Assembly (NCBI GenBank): GCA_009760855.2
Contig: WPIO01000086.1
Location: 1,229,001-1,289,000, forward strand
Reading direction: 5' to 3'
Length of the DNA stretch: 60,000 nucleotides
DNA from: Cristatella mucedo
Lineage: Eukaryota > Bryozoa > Phylactolaemata > Cristatellidae
Below, in pieces: positions 22,398 through 34,361 of the stretch (positions within the stretch are counted from its first letter, which is position 1; every line of letters begins with the position of its first letter). The translations under genes were made by a program, and so were the position numbers. The notes beneath the pieces are model-generated. The model did not search any database and was not told the DNA's origin. It saw only the letters and a program-made list of their open reading frames with translations.

Positions 22398-22899
22398 CAA
22401 TACTCTACGAAGTTCACTCGCCGCACAGCGAATGCCTGTTTTGTCCCGGTCAAGTGTCCACCCGTATCTGCAGTTCAAAAGACAGAACGACCGGAGGCGG
22501 TATTCTGTGAGATTGGGTTTATAAAATAAATTAGCCCCGAGCATAGAGCGGTACCCAACATCCAGTCGTACTGTCCATTGCTCTGCTGATAGAGCGGTCG
22601 AGGTCAGCGCTCTACCACGACCAACGCAGGGCTCCCAGAATGGGCGATACATTTTCAGCGACGAGCCTGAGCCGATTCCCCGAGGGTACTGCATTTACGC
22701 AAGGGCTTATATTGTTTTTTGCAATATATAGTGTTGCATTTGCAGCGGTAAATACCTATCGGATCGAGACGGAACTTAAGCGATAGCAAAGCCCACAAGC
22801 TGGCGTCCCGGAACCCAAGCCTCTGGCTTCTCTTCCCCCCCCCCCATTATAGTCACTGAACCGGCGGCACAGCCTTCGCATGGCGCAAGTTGCTTACCG

Positions 22900-23338
22900 C
22901 CGAGCGAGAGAGAGAAGAGAGAGGGAGAGAGAGAGGGAGAGCTAGAGAAAGAGCTAGAGCGAGAGAGAGACAGAGAGAGACAGAGAGAGAAAGAGACCGA
23001 TAGAGAGATAGAGAGGGAGAGAGAGGGGGAGAGAGAGAGAGCTAGAGAGAGAGAGAGAGAGAGAGCTAGAGCGAGTCACACAGAGAGACCGAGAGACAGG
23101 GATAGAGAGAGAGACACACACTGAGAGAGACAAAGAGAGAGACGAGGACAGAAAGAGTCAGAGAGAAAAAGAGAGACAGAGTGAGACACAGAGAGAAACA
23201 AGGAGAGACACAGAGAGACAGACAGAGGCAGAGCGAGACAGAGAGAGAAAGAGACAGATAGAGAGAGAGAGAGAGAGACACAGAGAGAGGGAGAGAAAGA
23301 GAGAGGGGAGAGAGAGAGACACACACACACACAGAGCG

Positions 23339-23377
<39 letters not shown>

Positions 23378-23420
23378 TGAGAGGGATAGAGAGAATTAGA
23401 GAGAGAGAGAGAGAGAGAAA
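22900..23420. repeat. (GA)n-rich satellite-like tract, about 520 bp
   Basis: GAGA repeats with CACA and GACA variants across five lines of sequence, preceded by a (C)13 run at 22836-22848. Ser/Leu-rich ORFs on the minus strand are repeat products. Confidence 0.95.
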
Positions 23421-24234
23421 TCCGGATTGTGAGCCATCCCTTCAGTGAAACCGCGTAACTACACAATTCAGTTGAGATGCCACCGTTCCGCCTGCTGCGC
23501 TAGGTGACCTCTTTGCCTGCCGCTGCAGGGCACTCGGGATGAGACAGGTGGGGGTACTTCTCACAAACGTTTTCCATGGAAGCGCTGCACGACAATCTGA
23601 CAGGGTTAAAGCTAATAGAAAATTAAACATGAGCTTATTCAGCTAATTCCTCATTTAAATTATGGCAGGAGCCTTCGTGGCAGTTAAATCATCTGCAGCA
23701 GGTAAAAAGGTCACCCGCTTGGAGCAGTCTTCTGCAAGACTCGACCCACAATCGGTTCGTGAAGTGCTAGCACCTCGCCCCTAGGCTTCGACTGATCTTA
23801 CGGGATATACAAATAATCGCCATCTTATGAAATACTCTTCACATGCCCGCAAGCCTCGGATTATGAAACACACGGTTCTTCATCCGTTATATGCACCTAG
23901 CATTTTGCCTACCCCAATAAAGTCAAGTGAAAAGCCTTTCAGACGCTCCTTCGCCCCTACCCACGTCTTCGTTCCGCCTCCGCCCCCCCCCCAGCACCCA
24001 AACGGCGCATCCGAGGTACTGGCCGATCACTTTTATGCCAGTTGAATAACGCCCGCTCATCCAGGAGTAGTTAGCGAAATAGCCTGCTTAAATTCACGGC
24101 TGCCCGAAGCGATGGAGAAAAAATTATAAGATGCCCTTTCCCTGCACTCGGGTACATAACAGCGGCTGTATTTTTGCTGGCGAACGTGGCATCTTCACAG
24201 ATGCATGTAGCAGTAGACGGTCGTAAGCATTGAG
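23421..24234. other. No gene recognised
   Basis: Contains a poly-C run near 23983-23992. No supported feature. Confidence 0.45.
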
Positions 24235-25510
24235 TCGGCGTTCTGCTTGAACGATTGAGAACAACGATCGGTCTGGCAGACGAAGCACTGGCGTGGTTTA
24301 AATCATACTTGTCTGATCGTGTTCAATTCGTGTCGTGTGGGGGTCAGGTCTCAGACATGAGAAGGGTCACCTGTGGAGTGCCTCAAGGGTCTGTACTCGG
24401 TCCCTTGCTGTTCTCCATTTATACACAACCTCTGGGAAAAGTGATTAAGGCCCATGGAATAGGATATCACTTCTATGCTGACGATACTCAGTTGTATTTG
24501 TCATTTAAACCGTCGGAATCTGCTGCAGCAACTGAGAAACCGAATGCTTGCCTTGCCGATATTTGATCCTGGATGTCGGAAAACTTCCTGAAATTAAATG
24601 ACGATAAAACCGAACTGCTTCTCATAGGACACCCTAAGCGTGTGGCTCGATTACAAGGCTTTGCTGTTCTAATAGGTGATGCTATTGTGCGACCTTCACC
24701 ACGTGCTCGTAATCTAGGTGTCGTGTTCGACAGCTGCCTCAATTTCAAAAGCTTCGTTCAGAAGACTGCCTCTACAGTTAGCCATCACATCCGATACCTA
24801 TCCAAGATTAGGTGCTGTCTCCCACAGTGGCTTGTAAAAAGTTTAACTAGCTCTTTAGTTCTGTCTCCGCTTGATTATTGCAATTCCCTTTTGGCTAGGC
24901 TACCAAAGAAAGCTATTAGGCCACTGCAGCTGACTATAAATATGGCTGCAAGGCTGGTCTTCAAGTCCCAGCGGTTTGAGCACGTGTCACCTTTGCTGAA
25001 AGAGCTAGGATGGTTGCCGGTTGAGCAAAGGATACAGAGCAAAGTTCTTACGCTGACCCACAAGGCCCGCCACGGCTTGGCTCCTTCGTACCTAGCTGAA
25101 CTGCTGCATCAGTTTCAGCCTGTTCGCGCCTTTCGGTCCTGTGTGGACAATAAATTAGCTGTTCCATTCCTCAGCTTAAAGACAGTTGGCGACAGAAGCT
25201 TTAGCTCTGCAGGTCCTAGACTGTGGAACTCGCTTCCACAATTCTTACGCAACGACAACTACTCTCCTACTGCCGACTATGGCACATCCTTTTCAGCGGT
25301 CCTGAACTGCTACTTCTGTGGTACTCACTACCTCAACTGCTCTCCTAACTCTGCTATGCTTCCCACTTTCTCTTTGTGTCGTGAGACGAAGTCTGTTGGC
25401 TACCGAATGCGTACCGAAAGCCGCTTAGGCTGTGAGTGGGCTATACAAAACTTTCCTGCGTAACGCCCACATGGTCTTTATGACTTTGTGGAGTTACTGA
25501 CGGAGATACA
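24235..25510 (+). mobile_element. LINE-A copy with reverse transcriptase core
   Basis: Best LINE-A copy. It begins inside the RT ([20 protein letters not shown]), has [20 protein letters not shown] and the catalytic YADD at 24474-24485, then a TGA at 24565-24567 where the copy at 25.5 kb has CAA. It runs open for 296 codons (24573-25463) through the post-RT region to the stop and the 3' UTR. The YADD box plus the WNSLPQFLRND-type C-terminus indicates the CR1/L2 group. It is 5'-truncated and has one internal stop, so it is not active alone. Confidence 0.93.
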
Positions 25511-26371
25511 TATGCTGACGATACTCAGCTGTATTTTTCATTCAATCCGTCGGAATATGCTGCAGCAACTGAGAAACTAAATGCTTGCCTTGCCGACATT
25601 CAATCCTGGATGTCGGAAAACTTCTTGAAACTAAATTACTATAAAACCGAACTGCTGCTCTTAGGACACCCTAAGCGTGTGCCTGGATTATAAGGCTTTC
25701 CTCTCTTAATACGTGACGCTGATTTGCGACCATCACCACTTGCTCGAAATTTAGGTGTCGTTATCGACAGCTGCCTCAATTTTAAAGCTTCATTCAGAAG
25801 ACTGCTTCTACAGCTAGCCACCACGTCCGATTCCTATCCAAGATTAGGAGCTGTCTTCCATAATGGATTGCAAAAAATTTAACCAACTCCTTAGTTCTGT
25901 CTCGGCTTGATTATTGTAACTCCCTTTTTGCTGGGCTACCAAAGAAAGCAACTAGGTCACTGCAGCTGACTATGAATATGGCTGCAAGGCTAGCCTTCAA
26001 GTCTCACAGGTTTGAGCACGTGTCTCCTTTGCTAAAAGAGCTAGGATGGATGCCGGTTGAGCATCGGATACAGAGCAAGTTCTTACGCTGACCCACAAGG
26101 TCCACCACGGCTTGGCTTCTTCTTACCTAGCTGAACTGCTGCACTAGTCTCAGCCTCTTCGCGCCCTCAGGTCCTGTGTGGACAATAAATTAGCTGTGCC
26201 ATTCTTCGCTTAAAGACCGTTGGCGACAGAAGCTTTAGCTCTGCAGATCCTAGACTGTGGAACTCGTCTCCACAGCTCTTACGCAACGACAGCTACTCTC
26301 CTGCTGCCGACCATGGCCCATTTTTTTCAGTGGTCCTGGGCTGCTACTTCCATGCTACTCACTACCTCAAC
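25511..26371 (+). mobile_element. Second LINE-A copy, directly joined, degenerate
   Basis: Starts exactly at the YADD codons (TATGCTGACGATACTCAGCT) at the 3' end of the first copy and continues to CTTCCATGCTACTCACTACC. Frameshifts are present and its 3' end is missing. Its decay is greater than that of the upstream copy. Confidence 0.9.
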
Positions 26372-26892
26372 TGTTTAGGAGAAAGTCGATAAGATTAAAA
26401 CTTAGATTACAACTTCCTTGTTTATCAGTACATTGTAGATATCTCGGAAACCTCCTAGAACTCAATCAAGCTTCCTGGATGCTTCATCCGAACGCCTGCA
26501 TCTGGCAGAGGTGTCTCTTTTTTTCTCAGACTTTTCTGGGAGTTCCTGTCCATATTTCGTGGAGCACTCGCTGTTTATCGCTGGAAAACCATTTGCCAAT
26601 CATCAAGTGCTAGATATACGCACGGCGTCAAACGTTGGCAGCTGGCGCTGTAATTTTCGGTTTGCTGGGTACTGGGCCGGCGGCTGTGACCGCTGCTAGC
26701 CATATTCGAAGGTTGGGCACCGAGATGCCAAATGGCAGTGCGGTCTTGGGGCTGGGAGGCGCAAATCATTGTTTTTGCAGGGAGATCTAAAGGATGGGAG
26801 GCGCTATCGGAAGAAGTGAGATTTCGGGGCGGCGCGAGGACCAGTTCGTCACGCTTTGAGCGCTCTACTCGAGCTCTCACATAAACCGAGCT
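26372..26892. other. CpG-rich flank upstream of candidate exon
   Basis: From about 26620 the sequence is CpG-rich (GGGGCGGCGCGAGGACC near 26834). It may be a promoter for the exon at 26893. Confidence 0.35.
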
Positions 26893-27039
26893 ATGGGACG
26901 TTATCGTACGCAAAGCTTTAGTCGCGACATGAATCCGGTGGCTCCAGCCTGCAGCGATTCAAGCTATCGGGCGTTCATGGTATCATCGTATTATAGTGAC
27001 CACGTTTCACAAGACTACCTGCAACGTTTAACCAAGCAG
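26893..27039 (+). CDS. Possible first coding exon of an unrecognised gene
   Basis: An ATG at 26893 opens 49 codons (starting MGRYRTQSFSRDMNPV) ending at CAG before a GTATGC donor at 27040. A second in-frame donor, GTAAGC at 27088, would extend it to 65 codons; both leave phase 0. It follows a GC- and CpG-rich 250 bases, as expected for a promoter, and is free of transposon similarity. The predicted peptide is Ser/Tyr/Arg-rich and hydrophilic with no motif I recognise. No partner exon could be assigned downstream, where a SINE-2 pair and a long LINE-B follow. It may be a real 5' exon of a gene between the two BRI3-like copies, or chance. Confidence 0.3.
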
Positions 27040-27267
27040 GTATGCGAAAACGACATGCACACGACTGAGATCAAGAACTGGCAACGCGTAAGCAACCAAT
27101 ATATTTTCGCGAGGAAACGCCAAATTACGTAGCAGGAAATGTGAACGGGGAATGATCAACAAGTAATGAGCAAAAATTACTAAGCAAGGTCATTAGTATC
27201 TGAATATCGTAGCACTACTACTGCTAATGAGTCGCTTAACTACCCTTTGGTCTCAGACCAGGAGAAA

Positions 27268-27447
27268 AGCGGTGAGCCTTAATGGCTCACTGGGTAATGC
27301 GGCTGCTGCTCACGACCTCTCCCGGAGGGCGTGGGTTCAAATCCTGTGGTGGGCAATCCTTTATCACCACTGAAAGCGGTGGTGATATCCGTAAAGGCTC
27401 TTCTGTCGCTATACAAAAAGAGTCTGTTTAATCAGATAGTATTTTTT
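27268..27447 (+). mobile_element. SINE-2, first of a tandem pair
   Basis: TTAATGGCTCACTGGGTAAT (A-box region), GTGGGTTCAAATCC (B box), then the body and end GTTTAATCAGATAGTATTTT. Confidence 0.85.
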
Positions 27448-27590
27448 TAAGTGCATACTCTTCACGACCTTGGTAGTATGTTCAAGTCCAGCAGGGGGCT
27501 AGTTTTTATTCCCCATAGCAAGCGGTGGTGATAGCCGTTAAAGCTCCTCCGCTGTTATATAATTGGGCTGTTGAATCAGCTCACCTTCAG
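27448..27590 (+). mobile_element. SINE-2, second of a tandem pair, 5'-truncated
   Basis: Begins mid-head (CTTCACGACCTTGG), has the body GCAAGCGGTGGTGATAGCCG and ends TTGAATCAGCTCACC. It follows the first copy without a gap. Confidence 0.8.
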
Positions 27591-27859
27591 CATTTAGTTT
27601 GAAAATAGCACCGTGCACAATACCTCTCCTCGAATGAGCTCAACTGACATTGCCAAGAAGGCTAAGAACCAGCTCGAGACCACTCGGATTGTGTCACGTG
27701 ACCAACCGAAGCCAGCTCCAGCTTGAGCTTACGCGATGTGACCACATCTCAGCGAGTTCAGCAAGACATTAGCAATGGTGGGTGATAGCTAATGACAAGC
27801 TAGGCTTCGACGAGCATTTAAGAACGTATAAGAAGACACTCGGTGGCGGCATGATCGCC

Positions 27860-30612
27860 CACCAGGTACCAAATCCTCCTTCATCTCAGATTTGTCCGAT
27901 CTCATTTCAATTCTGTATGCGAGAAATCAGTCCTTCCTCGTTATGGGTGATTTCAAAATTTCTTTTCATAACTTATCTGACGTCTTCAGCACTGAATTTC
28001 GTGCACTGACTAACTCTTTGTCTCTTGTGGCTCATGTGCACGGCCTTACTCACATCAAGGGTCACACACTCGACCAAATTTTCTCATACAACTGCACTCT
28101 GTCATCACCAATTATTACCAAATCCTGCTTTTCTGACCCAATGTAGATCTTATTCACTGTACAGTGTGTGCCTGCCTCCTCATCTAAAATTACCTGTGAA
28201 TCGCAAAACTTCAAGATCCTTGACATCGATGCTGTCCGTGGGAGAATATTTGCCTCGCCTCTGCTGTTCAGTCTCCCCCTCCTATCTGCGATCATTGGTA
28301 GATAGCTACAACACGAAACTAGCTGACGCGCTCAACGAGTTTGCACTTCTGACTAGGCGCACTGTGCGCCCTCGCCCAGACGGCCTACGGTTTACCACAG
28401 AAATTAAACTAGCCAGGTCTACTAAGCGAAAGCTTGAAAAGCATATACAATATCAGGACTGACTGTCCATCGACAGGCACACGATGACTACTGTAGGTCG
28501 TACAAATCGATCCTAGCAAAGACCAAGTCTAGCTTCTATAAAAACATTGTTGAATCGCAGATGCACAATCCGAAAATGCTGATGTCGACGATCAACCATC
28601 TCCTCAACCGCTCCCAGATTAACTCCTTACCTGACAATCCTTGTGGCGATCTAGCTGACCGCTTCTCACGATTCTTTGTGCAGAAGAAAGACAAGATCAG
28701 GGAGTCCATCTCTGTGATGGCAGCATCCACTTTAGAATGCTGTTCCTTGGTTTCTGGCCGCACCTCAATGTCTACTTCTAAGCAGGTCACTAGTGATCTA
28801 GTCCAGAAGTTCATATCCCAATCAAAGAAGACAGCAAGTCTTTAGGACCCTATTCCCACTGTCGTGCTCCTATGTTGGATTGATCTGCTGCTGCCATGCA
28901 TAACTAGCATCATTAATATGTCATTAGCCTTAGGTCATGTCCAAGCACCTTTCAAAGGAGCTGTAGTCAGGCAACTTCTCAAGAAAGCAACACTAAACCA
29001 AGAGCAATTGAGCAACTACCACCCAGCCTCCCCTCTACCATTTCTATCAAAGACACTGGAACGAGTCGTGGCAGACCTGCTAAACTCATATATTAAAACT
29101 TCAACCCTTGCTAGTAAGTTCCAGTCTGGCTTTAGAGCTATTCACTCCACAGAATCAGCATTGCTTAGAGTGCACAACGACCTACATAGGAATACAGACA
29201 TGGGTAGAGTATCTTTGCTTGTTTTGCTCGATCTTTCGGCAGCTTTTGATACTATCAATAACCAAACTCTTCTAGAGTGCCTCTAATTTTGCCTGGGCAT
29301 GCATCACTAGCACTGCTCTGCAATGGTTCAGAGGGATCTCAGTGGGAGACTCCAGCGTATTGACACGAATGGACAAAGATCATCCGAGGAGCCTCTGAAA
29401 ATGGGGAACCTCAGGGCTCCTTGAAAGGTCTGGTTCTTTTCACGGTTTATACTCTCCCTCTTGCCGATGTCATTGCCAAGCACAATCAAGGCTTTCACTT
29501 CAATGCGATTGACACTCAGTTGTACCTTTGCTTTGATCCCTCCCAGCCCTCAAGCACTTCGAATTCTCTCAACTCCTTGCTGCATATATTGATGACGTTC
29601 GCACATGAATGACAGCAAATTTTCTTAAATTAAATTATGATACAACTAACTTACTAGTTATGGGCAAGCATAGTGCGATTCAGAAATTGGAAAGGCTAGC
29701 ACTCAAACTCGGCTCTGCCGGCATATCTCCTGTTTAATCTGCTCGAAATATAGGAATCATGCTCCAAATTGGCCTTTCGTTAGACGACCACATCAGCTCC
29801 ACAATCAAGTCTGCCTCCTTTCAGCTACATAACATTGCTAAAATTAAAATGCAGGCTCTTTTTGAAAAGGATACCACATCTAAGTTGGTCCATGCATTTG
29901 TGACATCCCGTCTTGACTTCTGTAGCTCACTGCTTGCTGGCCTACCGGCATCGGCGATCAGGTGCTTACGGCTAGTGCAAAACTCCACAGCTAGGCTTGT
30001 TTGTCGTGAGCAGCGAAGTTCCCACATCACACCACTTCTCGCCGACCTGCACTGGCTCCAATTCAAGCAATGCATCGACTTCAAGGTTTTGTTGCTCACT
30101 TTTTGGTCACTTCATTCTTTGGCTCCTGCCTATCTCTCAGATCTACTTCGCTACCAGGGAAAGCATCGTAACATCCGCTTTTCGGAATCTAACAGTTTAC
30201 CAATACCTCGTACAAATCTCAAATCCTTTGGAAAGCGTGCATTTAGTTCGTATGCTCCCGACGCCTGGAACTTACTCCCGACTTGCATCACAACATCCCC
30301 TGACTTGACCACATTTAAAAAAAGCGAAAAACGCACCTATTTTGGACAGCATTTAGTGGGTCCCTGTGATCCGTTCTATATGTGCTTATGCGCGCCGACA
30401 CTGTGCATGCTGCCACTAACGACACTTGCATGCTGACCCTGTGCATGTCACCCCTAACCACGTTTTCATGTTATTTATCAAGCATGATATTACTCAACAT
30501 TCTATCGCGTTTCCCTTTGCAGCAAATGTAAAGCTCCTAGAAAGAGATTGAGTTCTCTTAGGGGTTTTGTCAAGTGTATTAATATTATTATTACTATTCT
30601 TATTATTGTTAT
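27860..30612 (+). mobile_element. LINE-B, longest copy: endonuclease C-terminus to 3' tail
   Basis: Contains the end of an AP-endonuclease-like domain (FLVMGDFKISFHN, then GLTHIKGHTLDQIF, about 27940-28085), a linker, RT blocks (LDLSAAFDTINN at 29228-29263, then PQGS with the V of GVPQGS replaced by E), a mutated active site NAID in place of YADD (29502-29513), the post-RT region (29759-30436) and a 3' UTR with hairpin and (TTA)n. Several stops and frameshifts break the frame, so it is inactive. The endonuclease/RT order places it among APE-type non-LTR elements, CR1/L2 group. Confidence 0.93.
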
Positions 30613-30974
30613 ATTTCAAAGAGTTCTGATCTGTGCGAGCTCAAGTCAATGTAATAGCCAAAGAGTGATGACCGGCAAGCAATCACTGTTCATTCTACAG
30701 ACAATTTCGGGCTCGTAACACATCTTTTGAGCTCGAGAGGAACGGTTTTGCCGTCATGTTGGTTGAGAGCTTGTTTATGTGGATGCTGCATACTCGAGGA
30801 GGCCCTAAGCCACACAATTCGTAAAAGGGCAGAGACTTAATAGTTGTAGTTTGATGAAACAGCATACATGCGGCGGCAGGCGTGCGCCCTAACTCGGGCT
30901 TCAAAAGACGTGCTCTGCGAACACTCCGAGGCGGCACATCACCCTGAAGCCGCAAGCTTCGGCATACAAGTTCC

Positions 30975-31265
30975 TACTATTCCAGCTGCCTCGCCCAAGC
31001 CTTCCTCCCGTGGGCTGGCTATGCAACGTCAGGGGTGAGCCAGGCCCATCAAGGGCAGGCTACAGTTGAACTGCACTTGCCAGTCAGCTCGACCAGGCTT
31101 CTCAGCAGCCTCGCCCAAGCCTTCCTCCCAAGGGCAGGCTACGCAACGCCAGGGGCGAGCCTGGCCCATCAAGGGCAAGCAATGCCAACTGAACTTCGCT
31201 GCACTCGCTCGTCGTCTCGCTCTGGCCTTCCTGCCTAGGGCAACACAACGCCAAGGGCGAGCCTT
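30975..31265. repeat. 120-bp tandem repeat, about 2.4 copies
   Basis: TCGCCCAAGCCTTCCTCCC recurs at 30991 and 31111 (period 120), and a diverged third unit starts near 31217. GGCCCATCAAGGGCA is in units 1 and 2. GC-rich; ORFs across it look incidental. Confidence 0.85.
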
Positions 31266-31424
31266 CGCACAGTGGCTCTGCACAAGCCCATTAATGGACC
31301 GCAATGAAAAGCTCCTGTACAACCAAGTTTAAAGAGCGTCTCTCATATCAAGCAAAATCAAGTTTGGCGATTGCAGTATTCCCTCGTTTGATTCAGTTAA
31401 TCTTAATGACAATGATACATTTGA

Positions 31425-31486
31425 CATAGAGTGACTCAGAGTAATCAATCTTTCTAAGCATTTTACATTTGCTGAAAAAGAAGCAC

Positions 31487-31487
<1 letters not shown>
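31425..31487 (-). mobile_element. LINE-B tail remnant, reverse
   Basis: AATCAATCTTTCTAAGCATT and TTACATTTGCTGAAAAAGAA match the end of the LINE-B 3' UTR. It sits just outside the next LINE-B copy. Confidence 0.6.
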
Positions 31488-31488
<1 letters not shown>

Positions 31489-31517
<29 letters not shown>

Positions 31518-33262
31518 TTCCATTTAATACAGCGCCCTCAGAAAACTCAATCTCTTTGTAGGCACTTTACTTGATCGAATGGTTAGTGGTAGCCTGCTCA
31601 ATAAACAATAATAATAACATGGTTAGAGGCGACATGCACAGGGTCAGCATGCATATAAGGCTCATGACAGGATGCACAGTGTCAGCACGCATTACCATGT
31701 GAAGGTTGAACCACAACGACCAATTAAACAATGTGATAAATAGGTGCGTTGCAGGTTCCTTTTAAACGTGGTCAAGTCAGGTTGTGTCTTGTTGCAAGTC
31801 GGGAGTTAATTCCAGGCTTTGGAAGCATACTAAGTAAAGGCACAGTCTCCAAGGATTTGAGGCTCGTACGAGATAAACAATTAGATTCCGAAAAGCTGGT
31901 GGTGAGATGCTTAGCCAGGTTGAGAAGTATATTTGATAGGTTGGCCGGAGCCAAATAATGGAGGGACCTGAAAGTGAGTGACAACACCTTGAAGTCGGTG
32001 CGTTGCTTGAATGGGAGCCAGTGCAGGTCGGCGAGAAGTGGTGAGATGTGGCAACTGTGACGTTCATGATAGACAAGTCTAGCTGCGGAGCTTAGCACCA
32101 ACTGTAAGCACCTGATTGCACAAGCCGGTAGACCAGCAAGCAGTGAGTCACAGAAGTCAAGACGGGATGTCACAAATGCTTGGACCAATATAGATTCGGA
32201 ATCACTGTCTAAACAAGCTCGAGTTTTAGAAATGGTGTATAGCTGCAAGTAGGCAGACTTGACTGTGGAGTAGATGTGGTGGTCTAAGGAAGGTTCCCTG
32301 GAACATGACACCTAGATTTTGTGCCAATTCAACAGTAGATGTGCTGGCAGAGCCGATTGTGAGAGCTAGCCTGTTCAATTTCTGAATCACACTTGGTTTG
32401 CCCATAATTAGTAAGTAAGTTGTATCATTTAATTTAAGAAAATTTGCTGCTATCTATGTGTGAATGTCATCAATACATGCAGCAAAGGAGTTGAGAGAAT
32501 TCTACGTGCTCGATAGCTGGGAGGGATCAAAGCAAAGGTACAACTGAGTGTCATCTGCATAGAAGTGAAAGCCTAGATTGCTCGTGGCAACCTCATAGGC
32601 AAGGGGAGAGTATTAATCGTGAAAAGAAAGAAACCAAGTACAGAGCCCTACGGTACCTTCATATTTCAGAGGTTCCTCTGATGATATGTGTCTATTCACA
32701 TCAATACTCTGGAGTTTCCCACTGACATAGGACCTGAACCATTCCGATGCAGTACCAGTGATGCCCAGGCAAGACGAGAGGTGCTCAAGAAAGACTGTGT
32801 GATAAACAAATAAATAAACCTTGGCTGATTAAACAGCCTCTTTTTGTATAGCAACAGAAGAGCCTTTACGGCTATCACCACCGCTTGCAGTGGCGATAAG
32901 GAATCGCCCCCGGCAGGAATCGAACCCACAACCTCGGGACAGAGGTCGTGAAAGCAACCGCCTTACCTAGTGTGCCATCACGGCTCACCGTGATCGACAG
33001 TATCAAAAGCTGCCGAAAGATCGAGCAAAGCAAGCAGAAACAACTCTACCCAAGTCTGCATTCCTAAGTAGGTCGTTACACACCCGAAGCAATGCTGACT
33101 ATGTGGTGGAGTGATTAGCTCTAAAACCAGACTGGAAGTTACTAGCAAGGTTTGAAGTTTCAAAATATGAGTTCAACTTGTCTGCTCCGACTTGTTCCAG
33201 TGTCTTTAACTCACTTCAGTGTCTTTGATAGAAACGGTGGGCGCAAGTTGTGTAAGTTCTCA
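31489..33262 (-). mobile_element. LINE-B, reverse, with intact YADD, split by SINE-2
   Basis: (AAT)n tail, 3' UTR, post-RT ORF (32311 to 31772) and RT core with YADD kept (32550-32561). It is interrupted by a SINE-2 at 32817-32985 and continues through LLALLDLSAAFDTVDH to about 33262. Frameshifts and stops are present. It is the only LINE-B copy here with the wild-type catalytic pair. Confidence 0.9.
32817..32985 (-). mobile_element. SINE-2, reverse, near full length, nested in LINE-B
   Basis: Head, B box (GGTTCGATTCC on the minus strand), body and end are all present, including the 5' part (CACTAGGTAAGGCGG). Candidate TSD GTGAT is on both sides. It appears over 90% identical by eye to the copy at 5023. 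Confidence 0.88.
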
Positions 33263-33633
33263 GTTCCAGACTCTTTTGCAATAAGTGAATTTCCGAAAGG
33301 TTGGATTCTTTTTTAAATCAATTATTTTCGTACTTAGAGCACAGAAAACCTGTTCAAAACCCTCTAAATATGGTGTCTAACATTAACAGAGCCCTCTGAA
33401 CATTAAATAACAACACTATAGTCACCAATATACTCTTTTTACCCAATAGATTAGACAAAATAAGACTTATTATACTTTACAAATGTACTATTATTGCTGT
33501 ACGTTCAATTATGCACACACACACACACTAGCACACACATTTCTTACATCCAAGCACTAACCTGTAAAAATAGTACAACTTGTTTGAGGTTGAAGCGATG
33601 AAGATGAAGGGATGTACTGCACAGCAAAGAAAA

Positions 33634-34135
33634 CCTATCAGATCTACTTCCCCACCAGGCTAAGTATCGTACTTCCCGCTTTTCGGAATCTAAATTTTTA
33701 CTCATATGTCGAACAAATCTCAAACTTTCGGAGACCATTTTTTAGGTTGAATGCTCCCAAAGCCTGGAACTCATTTTTGACTTGATTCACGATGTCTCCT
33801 GACTTTTCCACGTTTAAAAAGAAACTAAAAACGCATCAACTTATCGCAGCATCTAGTGGGTCCCTGGGAGTCGTCATTTATGCGCTTACGCGTGTTGACA
33901 CTGTGCATGCTGCCACTAACCAAACGGGAATGCTGACCCTATGCATGTCACCCCTAACCATGTTATTCTTGTGGTTTATTGAGCATGCTACCACTAACCA
34001 TTTGATCGTGCTTCCTTTGCAGCAGCTGTAAAATGCTCATAAAGAGATTGTGTTCTCTGATGGTGCCATATCAAATGCATTATTATTATTACTATTATTA
34101 TTGTTAGTGTTACTATTATTAAGACTACAGCTCAT
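33634..34135 (+). mobile_element. LINE-B 3' end
   Basis: CAGATCTACTTCCCCACCAG onwards, frameshifted ORF end, three 3' UTR units, the hairpin (GTGTTCTCTGATGGTGCC) and (TTA)n. Confidence 0.88.
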
Positions 34136-34361
34136 CTGAAGGCACGACTTCAGTAGGAGAGTCTACAGGTGGTGCAGTATTTTCAGCAGGTACATCGTCA
34201 TCTTCTTCCGCGTTCCACACTTACAGTAATTTTAATTGCAATACAAGGGTGTATAACAGACTCACACAACCGAGCACTCTGTATCATTTTCTGAATCTCG
34301 ATCTTGAGGGGGCGACTGTATTCGTTATCTGCAAAAACCATCTGATTCATTCAATGTAACA

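Noticed and set aside
30975-31265. CRISPR-like array
   Set aside because: Two to three long GC-rich units without short identical repeats and unique spacers; an ordinary tandem repeat in an animal genome.
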